Assembly: GCF_964266745.1 (NCBI RefSeq)
Contig: NZ_CAXWGX010000026.1
Coordinates: forward strand, 372,001-436,000
Direction: 5' to 3'
Length of the DNA: 64,000 nucleotides
Origin: Propionicimonas sp020161015
Lineage (GTDB): Bacteria > Actinomycetota > Actinomycetes > Propionibacteriales > Propionibacteriaceae
The notes beneath the pieces were generated by a model. That model searched no databases and had not been told where the DNA came from. It was given only the letters and a program-made list of their open reading frames with translations. Each line of letters begins with the position of its first letter. The first letter of the stretch is position 1. Made by a program: the position numbers and the translations under genes. This document shows, piece after piece, positions 6,875 to 15,190 of this stretch.

Positions 6875-8758
6875 TCAGCCGACGGCGGTCGGGGCGGGAC
6901 GCGGAGCCGGGTTCTCGATCTGTTCGACCGAGCGGGCCGCGCCCTTGTCCGCGCTGAGGGCCATCGCGGCGTAGACCCGCAGCGCCGGCGACACGTGGCG
7001 CTCGCGGTGGGCGGGCTTCCAGCCGAGCTCGTCACGCCGCGCCCGTCGCTCGGCGAGCGTGGTGTCGTCCACCAGCAGCGTCACCGAGCGGTCGGGGATC
7101 GAGATCTCGATCAGGTCGCCGTCCTCGACCAGGCCGATCGTGCCCCCGGCAGCGGCCTCGGGCGAGACGTGGCCGATCGACAGGCCGGACGACCCTCCGG
7201 AGAAGCGGCCGTCGGTGATCAGCGCGCACTGCGGGCCCAGCCCCAGCCCCTTCAGGTAGGACGTCGGGTACAGCATCTCCTGCATTCCCGGGCCGCCCTT
7301 GGGCCCCTCGTAGCGAACCACCACCACGTGGCCGGGCTTGACCCGCTTGCCGAGGATCGCCTCGACGGCCTCCTCCTGGCTCTCGGTGACGATCGCGGTA
7401 CCCCGGAACGTCCACTGGTCGGCCGGCACGCCCGCGGTCTTCACGATCGCGCCGTCCTCGGCCAGGTTGCCCTTGAGGATCGCCAGCCCGCCCTCGACGG
7501 TGTACGGGGTCGCGACCGACCGGATGCAGCCGTTCTCCGCGTCGGTGTCGAGGGTGTCCCAGCGGACGGTCGAGGAGAACGGCTCTGTCGTGCGCACGCC
7601 GCCGGGGGCGGCGTGGAACAGCTCGACGGCTTCGGGCAGCGGGCTGCCGCCGCGGATGTCCCAGTTCGCCAGCCAGGTGGCCACGTCGGGGGAGTGCACG
7701 GCGTGGACGCCGCGGTCGAACAGGCCGCCACGGTCGAGCTCGCCCATGATCGCGACGATGCCGCCGGCGCGGTGGACGTCCTCCATGTAGTACGACGTCG
7801 TATTCGGCGCGACCTTGCACAGGCACGGGGTGGTGCGCGACAGCGCGTCGATGTCGTCGGAGTCGAAGTCGACGCCGGCCTCGTGCGCAGCGGCCAGCAG
7901 GTGGAGGACGGTGTTGGTGGAGCCGCCCATCGCGATGTCGACCCGCATCGCGTTCTCGAACGCGGGCTTGGTGGCGATCGCCTTCGGCAGCACCGAGGCG
8001 TCCTCCTCGTCGTACCAGCGCTTGGCCAGCTCCACCACGAGCTTCCCTGCGGTGGTGAACAGGTCCTTGCGGGCGGCGGAGGTCGCCAGCGTCGAGCCGT
8101 TGCCCGGCAGGGCCAGCCCGATCACCTCGAGCAGGCAGTTCATCGAGTTCGCGGTGAACATGCCCGAGCACGACCCGCAGGTCGGGCAGGCGTTCTGCTC
8201 GATCTCGAGCAGCTGGGCGTCGGAGACGCTGTCGTCGACGGCCTTGTACATCGCGTCGATCAGGTCGAGGCGGGTCGTCGCCACCCCGTCCACGATGTGC
8301 GCCTTGCCTGCCTCCATCGCGCCACCCGAGACGAAAACGGTCGGGATGTTCAGCCGCAGCGCGGCCAGCAGCATGCCGGGGGTGATCTTGTCGCAGTTGG
8401 AGATGCACACCAGCGCGTCCGCGCAGTGCGCGTTCACCATGTACTCCACAGAGTCGGCGATCAGCTCACGGCTCGGCAGCGAGTAGAGCATGCCGGCGTG
8501 GCCCATCGCGATGCCGTCGTCCACGGCGATGGTGTTGAACTCCCGTCCCACACCGCCGGCCTCCGCGACGGCCCCGGCGACGAGCGCACCCATCTCCTTC
8601 AGGTGCACGTGCCCGGGGACGAACTGGGTGAACGAGTTGGCGATCGCGACGATCGGCTTGCCGAAGTCGGAGTCGACCAGGCCGGTGGCACGCCACAGGG
8701 CGCGGGCTCCGGCCATGTTGCGGCCGTGGGTGACGGTGCGGGAACGCAGTGCGGGCAT
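6875..8758 (-). CDS. ilvD: Dihydroxy-acid dehydratase
   Basis: 627 residues, a full-length IlvD. It dehydrates 2,3-dihydroxy-isovalerate and 2,3-dihydroxy-3-methylvalerate in branched-chain amino-acid and pantothenate synthesis. Iron-sulfur cysteines are visible in CISNCDKITPGM (about residue 120) and CPTCGSCSGMFTANSMNCL (about 193-211), together with GLALPGNGS, TDGRFSGGSSGLSIGHVSPEA near the C-terminus and LIEISIPDRS. ATG 8758 is preceded by GAGGTAGG as ribosome site. Longer in-frame extensions to 8995 lack conservation. I see no leader peptide rich in Ile/Val/Leu codons and no T-box in the 170-bp upstream gap. The HAD hydrolase follows immediately. Confidence 0.95.
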   Translation of the reverse strand: MPALRSRTVTHGRNMAGARALWRATGLVDSDFGKPIVAIANSFTQFVPGHVHLKEMGALVAGAVAEAGGVGREFNTIAVDDGIAMGHAGMLYSLPSRELIADSVEYMVNAHCADALVCISNCDKITPGMLLAALRLNIPTVFVSGGAMEAGKAHIVDGVATTRLDLIDAMYKAVDDSVSDAQLLEIEQNACPTCGSCSGMFTANSMNCLLEVIGLALPGNGSTLATSAARKDLFTTAGKLVVELAKRWYDEEDASVLPKAIATKPAFENAMRVDIAMGGSTNTVLHLLAAAHEAGVDFDSDDIDALSRTTPCLCKVAPNTTSYYMEDVHRAGGIVAIMGELDRGGLFDRGVHAVHSPDVATWLANWDIRGGSPLPEAVELFHAAPGGVRTTEPFSSTVRWDTLDTDAENGCIRSVATPYTVEGGLAILKGNLAEDGAIVKTAGVPADQWTFRGTAIVTESQEEAVEAILGKRVKPGHVVVVRYEGPKGGPGMQEMLYPTSYLKGLGLGPQCALITDGRFSGGSSGLSIGHVSPEAAAGGTIGLVEDGDLIEISIPDRSVTLLVDDTTLAERRARRDELGWKPAHRERHVSPALRVYAAMALSADKGAARSVEQIENPAPRPAPTAVG

Positions 8759-8931
8759 GGGCCTACCTCGATTCAGGGAACGCAACCAGCGTAGTCCGCG
8801 GGATATTCCGGGTGAACGCTCCGGCCGGGGGCCGAGACCCGGGGCGTCAGGGGCGGAGCCGGGGCCGCCAGTTGCCTCCGAGCGGAATAGCATTGATCCA
8901 ACCGGTGAGAGCCTACGCACGGAGGCTGGCG

Positions 8932-9930
8932 ATGACGCTACGACGGGTTGATGCGGTCCTTGGGACGGGGATCGCGTTCGGACTGGCGGCCGCAATCCTC
9001 GCCGTAGGCGTGCCGGCCGCCTCCGGGGCAGAGCCGGGCGTGGAGCGGCGCCTCACGACGAATACCTCCCAACAGACGTGGCCGGAGGTGTCGGGCACGT
9101 ACGTCGTGTTCTCCGACGACCGCAACGAGCGCCTCGTGGGCGACCCGAACGACCCGGAGTCGCCCTACGACATCCGCGTGCTCAACCTGAGCACGGGCAG
9201 GAGCCGCGTGCTCACCCCGAAGCACACGGCCATGGGGCGGGCGGCGATCTCGGGCAACCGGGTGGTCTGGGTCGACTACGGGAACGGGCGCAACAGCGGT
9301 GTCTGGTACCACAACCTGGCCACCGGCACCCACAAGCGGATCAGCAGCGCGGGCGGCGTCGAGGTCGAGATCAGCGGACGCAATGTCTGCTACGAGCGGA
9401 GCAACCGCGTGTGGGTCTACAACCTGCGGACGAAGAAGGAACGCGCGGTGTCGCCGAAGACGTCCTCGGCCGCATCGTGCGACATCTCCGGGTCGGTGGT
9501 CGTCTGGCAGGACTTCCGTCACGGCAACCACGACATCTACAGCTACAACCTGACCACGAGGAAGGAGCGCCGGCTGACCACGGACCCCGGCGGCCAGACC
9601 ATCCCGAAGGTCTCCGGCAACCGCGTGGTGTGGACCGACGACCGCAACGGCGGGCTGGACCTCGACGTCTACGCCTTCAACCTGGCGACCGGGGTGGAGA
9701 CGCGGCTCACCACCGCGTCGGGGAACCAGTGGTTCCCGAACATCTCCGGCACGCGCGTCGTGTGGATGGACGAGCGCAACGGGACCGACAACACCGAGGT
9801 CTACGCCTACGACTTCGCCACCGGCACCGAGACCCGGGTGACCGACCACGCGGGCTGGAGCGGCAACCCGGTCGTCGCCGGGACGCGCGTCGTCTGGTCG
9901 GACGACCGCGCGGGCAACCTCGACCTGTAG
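8932..9930 (+). CDS. Secreted TolB-like beta-propeller protein
   Basis: 332 residues. An N-terminal signal peptide is visible (MTLRRVDAVLGTGIAFGLAA..., likely cleaved after ASGA near residue 33). The rest consists of about six repeats of roughly 45-50 residues with the pattern SGxRVVWxDxRNG-xxDxYxYNLxTGxExRLT, characteristic of TolB/DPP-type propeller blades. No enzymatic domain or cell-wall anchor is seen, so it is probably an extracellular binding or scaffold protein. ATG 8932 follows a GGAGG site (8921-8925). It is divergent from ilvD. The gene stands alone. Confidence 0.75.
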   Translation: MTLRRVDAVLGTGIAFGLAAAILAVGVPAASGAEPGVERRLTTNTSQQTWPEVSGTYVVFSDDRNERLVGDPNDPESPYDIRVLNLSTGRSRVLTPKHTAMGRAAISGNRVVWVDYGNGRNSGVWYHNLATGTHKRISSAGGVEVEISGRNVCYERSNRVWVYNLRTKKERAVSPKTSSAASCDISGSVVVWQDFRHGNHDIYSYNLTTRKERRLTTDPGGQTIPKVSGNRVVWTDDRNGGLDLDVYAFNLATGVETRLTTASGNQWFPNISGTRVVWMDERNGTDNTEVYAYDFATGTETRVTDHAGWSGNPVVAGTRVVWSDDRAGNLDL

Positions 9931-10022
9931 CTCCGGACGCTGGGCTGATCCCTCCGGGCCCGGCTGCCGGGCTCCGGACGGACGGGCCCTCGGCCCCGGG
10001 CCGGCGGTTCCCGGCCGCGTGA

Positions 10023-10847
10023 CTACAGGTCGACGCGGCCGTCGACAACCGTCCGCGCCCGGCCACCGATCCAGACGTCGGTGCCGTCGTCGTCGACGAA
10101 GACCTCGCCGTGGCGACCGACCTGGGAGCCCTGGGTGGCCACGTAGGTGGCGGGCACGTTTCCGCGGCCGCGCAGCCACTGGGCGACCGCGGCGTTCAGG
10201 CTGCCGGTGACCGGGTCCTCGAACCCGGCGAGCACCCCGCGCACCTCGTAGGCGTAGCCGTCCGCGGCGAGGCCGACGAGCCCGAGGTGGTCGTGGACGC
10301 CGAGCTGGGTGCGATCCACCCACGCCCGCCGCACGGCGCCGGCGTCCTCGAGCTGGACCATCATCCACGGCGGGCCGTTGTCGCCCCACTCGTGCGCCAC
10401 CCAGTCGGTGCGGGGGATCCCCAGGGCCGCCTCGGCGATCGCGAGGTGGGCCTCGTCGAGCGGGCCGGTCCGGCGGCGCGGCGGCGCGGCGAAGGAGAGG
10501 CGGTCGGCGTCCCTGCGCACCCGGACCAGGCCGACACCGCACTCCTGCACGATCTCGCCCTGCGCCCGTGGCACGCCACCGGCGGACAGCCACGCGTGCG
10601 CGCTGCCCAGTGTCGGGTGCCCGGCGAACGGCAGCTCCCCGGTGGGCGTGAAGATCCGCACCCGGTAGTCCGCCCCCGCCGCTGTCGGGGGCAGCAGGAA
10701 CGCCGTCTCGGACAGGTTCATCCACTCCGCGAACGCCTGCATCGCTGCGTCGTCCAGACCGGTGGCGTCGTGCACCACCGCCAGCGGGTTGCCCGACGGG
10801 CCCGGCCCCGCGCCGAACACGTCCACCTGCGAGAAGCGCCTGTCCAT
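10023..10847 (-). CDS. PhzF family epimerase/isomerase
   Basis: 274 residues with the PhzF pattern: N-terminal FSQVDVFGAGPGPSGNPLAVV, WMNLSETAFLLPP (catalytic Glu of the SETAF motif near residue 45), RIFTPTGELPFAGHPTLGSAH, and a second half with GVLAGFEDPVTGSLNAAVAQWL. Family members act as isomerases on diaminopimelate-like or phenazine precursors; the substrate here is unknown. The gene starts 13 bp after the stop of the phosphofructokinase gene on the same strand, so the two are probably cotranscribed. Confidence 0.88.
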   Translation of the reverse strand: MDRRFSQVDVFGAGPGPSGNPLAVVHDATGLDDAAMQAFAEWMNLSETAFLLPPTAAGADYRVRIFTPTGELPFAGHPTLGSAHAWLSAGGVPRAQGEIVQECGVGLVRVRRDADRLSFAAPPRRRTGPLDEAHLAIAEAALGIPRTDWVAHEWGDNGPPWMMVQLEDAGAVRRAWVDRTQLGVHDHLGLVGLAADGYAYEVRGVLAGFEDPVTGSLNAAVAQWLRGRGNVPATYVATQGSQVGRHGEVFVDDDGTDVWIGGRARTVVDGRVDL

Positions 10848-10860
10848 GGGGACTCCCGGC

Positions 10861-11988
10861 TCAGTCGCCGAGCCCGGTGCCCAGCTTGCGGGCCGTCTGC
10901 ACCCACTCGTGGTCGATGGGGACGAGCTTGAGCTGCCCGGCCACCTCCTCCAGCGGCACGAGTTCGGTGCCCTCGCCGCGTGCGGCCACCATCACGCCGT
11001 ACTGCTCCTTGCCGACCGCCCAGGCGGCGGCCGTCCCCAGGCGCGACGCGAGCAGGCGGTCCGCGGCGCACGGCGTCCCGCCGCGCTGCACGTAGCCGAG
11101 GATCGACACCCGCGACTCCAGGCCGGTGGCCGCCTCCAGCTCGCGGGCCAGCTTGAAGGTGTGCTCGCGCTGGGTGTCCTCGACGTTGGCCAGGTGCGCC
11201 TTCGCCGCGCGGACGGCCTCCGGCGTCTTCGCCGCCTTGACCAGCAGCTGCGCGGCCTCGTAGTCGGCCCAGTCCTGCGTGTCCCGCGCACCCTCCGCGA
11301 CCGCGACCACGCTGAAGGTGCTGCCCCTGTTCAGGCGCTCCTTGATCGTCGCGGCCACGCTCTCGACCGAGTACGGGATCTCGGGCAGCAGGATGATGTC
11401 GGCGCCGCCGGCGATGCCGGCACCCAGCGTCAGCCAGCCCGCGCGGTGGCCCATGATCTCGGTGAGGATGATGCGGTGGTGGCTGTGCGCGGTGCTGTGC
11501 AGCCGGTCGACCGCCTCGGTCGCGATCTCCATCGCGGTGGCGAAGCCGAAGCTGGTGTCGGTGCGGGCGATGTCGTTGTCGATCGTCTTCGGCAGGGTGA
11601 TCACGTTCAGGCCGGCCTCGGCCAGGCGCATCGCGTTCTTCGCCGTCCCCCCGCCGCCGAGGAGCACGAGGGCGGAGAGGCCCTCCTTCTCGTAGTTTTC
11701 GACCACCTGGGGACGCATGTCGCGCACCTCGCCGTCGATGGTCATGCGGTGCACCTTGTCGCGGCTGGTGCCCAGGATCGTGCCGCCGACGGTGAGGATG
11801 CCCGACAGGGCCTTCGAGTCCAGCGGCGTGTGCCGGTTCTCGACAAGGCCGCGGATGCCGTCGCGGAAGCCGATCAGCTGCCAGCCGTTGTTGATGGCCG
11901 CCTTCCCGAAGCCGCGGATGGCCGCGTTGAGGCCGGGGCTGTCCCCGCCCGCGGTGAGGATGCCGATCCGTCTGGTCGCCTGTGCCAT
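10861..11988 (-). CDS. pfp: 6-phosphofructokinase, group III (PPi/ATP-type)
   Basis: 375 residues; the full PFK fold is visible: GILTAGGDSPGLNAAIRG (N-terminal phosphoryl-donor loop), GTILGTSR, VLLGGGGTAKNA (about 105-116), LPKTIDNDI (about 132-140), ILTEIMGHRAGWLTL and GYVQRGG. The Lys of PKTIDND is typical of the PPi-dependent/group III clade, whereas the residue that is Asp in strict PPi enzymes is Gly here (GGGGT). Published rules for actinobacterial enzymes link Gly at this place plus Lys to ATP use, so the donor (PPi or ATP) should not be assumed. Propionibacteria are known for PPi-PFK. Reaction: fructose-6-phosphate to fructose-1,6-bisphosphate, cytoplasmic. ATG 11988 has no strong ribosome site. 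Confidence 0.88.
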   Translation of the reverse strand: MAQATRRIGILTAGGDSPGLNAAIRGFGKAAINNGWQLIGFRDGIRGLVENRHTPLDSKALSGILTVGGTILGTSRDKVHRMTIDGEVRDMRPQVVENYEKEGLSALVLLGGGGTAKNAMRLAEAGLNVITLPKTIDNDIARTDTSFGFATAMEIATEAVDRLHSTAHSHHRIILTEIMGHRAGWLTLGAGIAGGADIILLPEIPYSVESVAATIKERLNRGSTFSVVAVAEGARDTQDWADYEAAQLLVKAAKTPEAVRAAKAHLANVEDTQREHTFKLARELEAATGLESRVSILGYVQRGGTPCAADRLLASRLGTAAAWAVGKEQYGVMVAARGEGTELVPLEEVAGQLKLVPIDHEWVQTARKLGTGLGD

Positions 11989-12102
11989 GGCCGTCCCTTC
12001 GGTGGGTGGGGCTTCAGGCTAGTGCGTGGAGGGCGTGGCGGCGCCGATCCCGGGGGACGGGGGTGTTTCACTTGTGCTGACCCGTCCGCCGAGGAGGCCA
12101 CG

Positions 12103-12753
12103 ATGTCCCGCCGGTTGTCCCTGCTGCTCGCTCCCCTGCTCGTGGTCGGCCTGGCTGCCTGCGCCACGACGTCCCCCGTGCCCGCGGCCACCCCCAGCGC
12201 GACGGCGACGCCGTCCGTCACCCCGACGCCCACCGTCACTCCGACCGTGACCCCGACGCCCACGCCCACGCCCACCGACGATCCGGGCACGGCGCTCGAG
12301 CTGCGCGGCGACGGCCTCGGCGCATATTCCTTCGGCGCGAAGCAGGTGGACGTCACCGCCCTGCTCGAGGCGCAGCTGGGCGAGCCGGACGAGAGCTACC
12401 AGGGCATCCGCTGCCAGCTCGACGAGGGCAGCCCGTGGTCCCAGACGGTGAGCTGGGGCAAATTCTGGGTGGAGTACGACGCGGCGGACGGCTCGAAGAA
12501 GTCGCCGCGGACACTCGCGGCGTGGGGCTTCGACCCCACCAAGACCCTCCCGGCGCCGCTGGTGATGCAGGACGACGTGCCGCTCACGCTGACCTTCTCC
12601 CAGCTCAAGGCTGCCTACCCGAAGGGGAAGCTGGAGGACCTCGGCCTCGGTGACGGCAGCAAGCGCTTCATCCTGCCGAACAAGATCTTCTTCGTCGGGG
12701 CCGGCAACAAGCCGCTGCACGTCCAGGCCGGGGCTTTCGGGCTCTGCGAGTAG
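12103..12753 (+). CDS. Lipoprotein with Pro/Thr-rich linker
   Basis: 216 residues. The N-terminus has basic residues, a hydrophobic stretch and a lipobox GLAAC (Cys near residue 20). It is followed by a repetitive Thr-Pro/Ala-Thr-Pro linker of about 35 residues (a probable wall-spanning spacer), then a folded domain of about 150 residues with LELRGDGLGAYSFG and two pairs of conserved Cys/Trp-rich segments. I do not recognise the domain. ATG 12103 follows GAGGAGG by 5 nt. The linker DNA is a (CCGACG/CCCACG) tandem repeat and could vary in length. Confidence 0.7.
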   Translation: MSRRLSLLLAPLLVVGLAACATTSPVPAATPSATATPSVTPTPTVTPTVTPTPTPTPTDDPGTALELRGDGLGAYSFGAKQVDVTALLEAQLGEPDESYQGIRCQLDEGSPWSQTVSWGKFWVEYDAADGSKKSPRTLAAWGFDPTKTLPAPLVMQDDVPLTLTFSQLKAAYPKGKLEDLGLGDGSKRFILPNKIFFVGAGNKPLHVQAGAFGLCE

Positions 12754-12779
12754 GCGGACGCCGCTGCCGGTCCGCGCCC

Positions 12780-12818
12780 GGCCCGCTCCCGTCCGCGCCT
12801 CTCGTCCGAGAGCGGGCG
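12780..12818. terminator. Weak inverted repeat between convergent genes
   Basis: GCCCGCTC near 12780 pairs with GAGCGGGC ending near 12817, with a 20-nt loop. It lies between the lipoprotein stop and the DUF2231 stop. No T-run follows, so a terminator role is only a possibility. Confidence 0.35.
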
Positions 12819-12819
12819 G

Positions 12820-13260
12820 TCAGGCGGTCGCGCCCCACACCGCCGTGGCGCCGGCATGTCCCACGACGACGATGACGGCGATGCTCGCCAGTGCCGCCAC
12901 CACGGTGAACAGCGCGGCCGTCATGAGGAGCGGGCGGTTGCCGCCCCGTCCGGCGAGCACGAGCAGGAGCGTGGCCACCACCAGCGCTGCGGCCGGCCAG
13001 GGCGCGAGCAGGCCCCAGGTGATGTGCGTGGTCATGACGGGGGTACCGGCGGCGGTGCCCCCGTTGAGCGTCTCGCCGGTGAGCCGTGCCCCGACCACCG
13101 CACCGAGCGCCACGACCGCACCGGCCGCCACGAGGGACCCGTAGCGCTTCCGGGCACGCGCGGAGGTCGCGATCAGCAGGGCGCCCAGCGCGGCCAGCGG
13201 CAGCAGCACCACGGCGGCGTGGACGACGAGCGGGTGGAGCGGCAGTCCGAAGAGATCCAT
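12820..13260 (-). CDS. DUF2231-like small membrane protein
   Basis: 146 residues with four predicted membrane helices. It begins MDLFGLPLHPLVVHAAVVLLPLAALGALL, the HPLxVHxPxxLLPLA motif typical of DUF2231 membrane proteins, and ends in a long hydrophobic helix and a short Gly/Ala tail. Function unknown; some relatives sit near haem or copper proteins, but nothing of that kind is seen here. It is convergent with the lipoprotein gene and is separated by only 31 bp from the next minus-strand gene upstream. Confidence 0.65.
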   Translation of the reverse strand: MDLFGLPLHPLVVHAAVVLLPLAALGALLIATSARARKRYGSLVAAGAVVALGAVVGARLTGETLNGGTAAGTPVMTTHITWGLLAPWPAAALVVATLLLVLAGRGGNRPLLMTAALFTVVAALASIAVIVVVGHAGATAVWGATA

Positions 13261-13291
13261 GGTTGATTGTTCAACTTCCCCGGGGTGCTGC

Positions 13292-13909
13292 TCAAGGGCG
13301 TAGTTGCAGCACCAGCCCGTCCGGGCCCTCGGTGAAGCCGACGCGCAGCAGGTAGGCGCGGTGGGACTCCGTCCCCGGGTCGGCGACGAGGCGGTCGAAC
13401 CCCGCGTCGGTGAACACCTTGGAGCCCGCGCCGTAGAGCCACTTCCCGATCCGCGAGTCGCGGTAGGCCTGCATCACGTAGTCGAGCCGGACCCGGAGGG
13501 TGCGGTCGTCCGGCGTCCCCACCAGCGCGCCGGCCGGCAGGCCGTCCCGGGTGAGCAGCAGCACGACGTCCCCGTCCGAAGGCGCATCGAAACCCGGGTG
13601 GAAGCTGCCGATGTCGGCGGCGTGGGATCGCAGGAAGTCGAGCAGGAACGGGGCGTCCGGCCCGATCGGCACGGCGCCGAGGTCGCGGTTGGGCGCGAAC
13701 TCCTTGCGCAGGAACCAGATGTTCAGGCCCGCGACCGCGGCGTTGGTGAGGATGATCGGAACCGACGGCAGCAGCACGCCGTAGGCCACGAACACCACCG
13801 AGCCGATGAGCGACACGATGCGCAGGCGCACCACGGAGGTCATCGCGAGGGAGGCCACCACCAGGGCCGAGGCCAGGTAGCCGACGAGTTCGACGGGCGA
13901 GAGTCCCAT
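13292..13909 (-). CDS. YgjV-like membrane domain fused to a soluble GNAT-like domain
   Basis: 205 residues in two parts. Residues 1-70 form three hydrophobic helices with VGYLASALVVASLAM, IVSLIGSVVFVAYG and IILTNAAVAGLNIWFLRK, matching the YgjV/inner-membrane protein pattern. Residues about 80-205 are soluble, with a GALVG strand, a RVRLDYVMQAYRDSRIGKWLYG stretch and FDRLVADPGTESHRAYLLRVGF, which resembles the last part of an acetyltransferase fold. Function is unknown. ATG 13909 is 6 nt downstream of a TAGTCT box, indicating a leaderless transcript. It probably continues into the DUF2231 gene. Confidence 0.65.
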   Translation of the reverse strand: MGLSPVELVGYLASALVVASLAMTSVVRLRIVSLIGSVVFVAYGVLLPSVPIILTNAAVAGLNIWFLRKEFAPNRDLGAVPIGPDAPFLLDFLRSHAADIGSFHPGFDAPSDGDVVLLLTRDGLPAGALVGTPDDRTLRVRLDYVMQAYRDSRIGKWLYGAGSKVFTDAGFDRLVADPGTESHRAYLLRVGFTEGPDGLVLQLRP

Positions 13910-13915
13910 CGGCCC

Positions 13916-13921
13916 AGACTA
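13916..13921 (-). promoter_or_regulatory. -10 element TAGTCT, leaderless promoter
   Basis: On the minus strand TAGTCT, then GGGCCG, then ATG at 13909: exactly the 6-nt spacing seen at other leaderless genes here. Confidence 0.6.
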
Positions 13922-14062
13922 GGGCCCGCCCGGTGACGGCGTGGCCGTTCGGGGCTCGAACGGTGGCGGCTCCGGGCAGGGCGCGCCGCCGTCGGCGCTG
14001 CACGGAGTGCCGGCGTGGGTTGCGAGGCTCACGGGGTGTGCAGGGTGGACGGCGCGACGCGC

Positions 14063-14068
14063 TAGCGT
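14063..14068 (+). promoter_or_regulatory. -10 element TAGCGT, leaderless promoter
   Basis: TAGCGT is followed by TGGCCC (6 nt) and the GTG start at 14075. Confidence 0.6.
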
Positions 14069-14074
14069 TGGCCC

Positions 14075-14473
14075 GTGCCCGCACCGTCCGCCCCTCCGCG
14101 ACCCGCCGCGAACGGCGGACCGGGTTCACTGCGAGCCCGTCTGCGTCTCGGCGCGGCGCTGGCGCTGGGACTCCTCGCCGCGCTCTCGCTGGCGCTGGCG
14201 GTCTGGCTCTACTTCTTCGCCCCCGGCTCGCAGGTGGCCGCGGGGATCGTCGGTGTCGGCTTCGGCGTTGCTGCGCTGGTGTACGGGCTGCTCACGCGCG
14301 CGGTGGTCGCCCGGTCGCGGGTCGGTCACTTGATCGCCGGCGCCGTGTGCCTGGCCGGTGCGGTGTTCTCCGTGTCGGCCTCGATGGGATGGCAGGAGTG
14401 GACCCTGCTCCTGGTGAACCTCGCCGCGTTCGCCATGATCGCCGGCTCCGTCCCCCGCAGGGCGTCCGCCTGA
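14075..14473 (+). CDS. Small membrane protein, unknown
   Basis: 132 residues. A short Pro/Ala-rich N-terminus is followed by four hydrophobic helices (about 27-48, 53-75, 85-102, 108-125) joined by short loops. No catalytic motif is visible and I do not recognise a family. GTG 14075 is supported by the TAGCGT box 6 nt upstream. The gene is followed by a 717-bp stretch without protein-coding content that carries a repeat array. Confidence 0.6.
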   Translation: MPAPSAPPRPAANGGPGSLRARLRLGAALALGLLAALSLALAVWLYFFAPGSQVAAGIVGVGFGVAALVYGLLTRAVVARSRVGHLIAGAVCLAGAVFSVSASMGWQEWTLLLVNLAAFAMIAGSVPRRASA

Positions 14474-14603
14474 TCGCCGGCTCCGTCCCCGCAAGGGCGT
14501 CCGAAGGATCGCTGGGCGTGCGGGCGTCACCCGGCCTCGGGTCCGCCGTCGGCGCCGGAGGTTCGCTGACGTCCTCTTCCTGTCCGCCGTCCACCGTCCG
14601 CGC

Positions 14604-15085
14604 GGAGGGGCCAGCCTTGTGCCCGGCACCGTCCGCCGTCCGCGCGGAGGGCCAGCCTTGTGCCCGTCCGCCGTCCGCCGCCCGTGCCGAGGGCCAGCCT
14701 TGTGGCCGAGGGCTAGGACGGGGGTGCTGGCCCTCGGCCTTAGGGCTGGCCCTCGGCACGGTGGCTGGTCCTCGATTGCCGGGCTGGTTCTGAGGGGACC
14801 GGAGGGCCGTGACCAGCTGGCGCCACGTGGCCGCAGATCCAGAGCCCTCGGGGGTGGCTGCCGTCCCCTTCCCCTTCGGTGAGGGCCAGCCTTGTTGCCG
14901 AGGGCTAGGACGGGGGTGCTGGCCCTCGGCGTTAGGGCTGGCCCTCGATCACGTGGCTGGTCCTCGATCACGGAGGCTGGTCCTCGATGACGGGGGTGCT
15001 GGCCCTCGGCGTTAGGGCTGGCCCTCGGGCACGGAGGCTGGCCCTCGGGCACGGAGGCTGGCCCACGGTAAGGCGGCTGGTCGTC
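14604..15085. repeat. Array of short GC-rich repeats, family B (GAGGGCCAGC / GCTGGCCCTC)
   Basis: The gap 14474-15190 holds no convincing gene. It holds about 15 copies of a short unit: forward (GAGGGCCAGCCTTGT) at about 14604, 14647, 14688 and 14880, and inverted (GGCTGGCCCTCGG or GGCTGGTCCTCGA) at about 14725, 14744, 14763, 14918, 14936, 14956, 14975, 14997, 15016, 15036 and 15056. Toward the right end the units recur every 19-21 bp. A segment of about 70 bp (14688-14757) is repeated almost exactly at 14880-14949, and a third partial copy begins near 14989. The mixture of direct and inverted units gives many possible hairpins. The same unit occurs at 48399-48409 and 52999-53087. Confidence 0.85.
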
Positions 15086-15190
15086 CGACGGGGAGGCCGG
15101 AGCCGGGGGCGGGGCGAGCGTCGGGGCGGGGATCACGGCGCGCCGCGCGCGGGCTCGCCTCGGACGCCGTCGCTGGGTAAGGATGGCGAC

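Noticed and set aside
8759..8931. Attenuator or T-box leader for ilvD
   Set aside because: No leader peptide with branched-chain codons, no T-box sequence and no stable terminator were seen in the gap.
14604..15085. Repeat array as CRISPR
   Set aside because: Units are 12-20 bp, degenerate and in both orientations, without unique spacers of constant length, and no cas genes are near.
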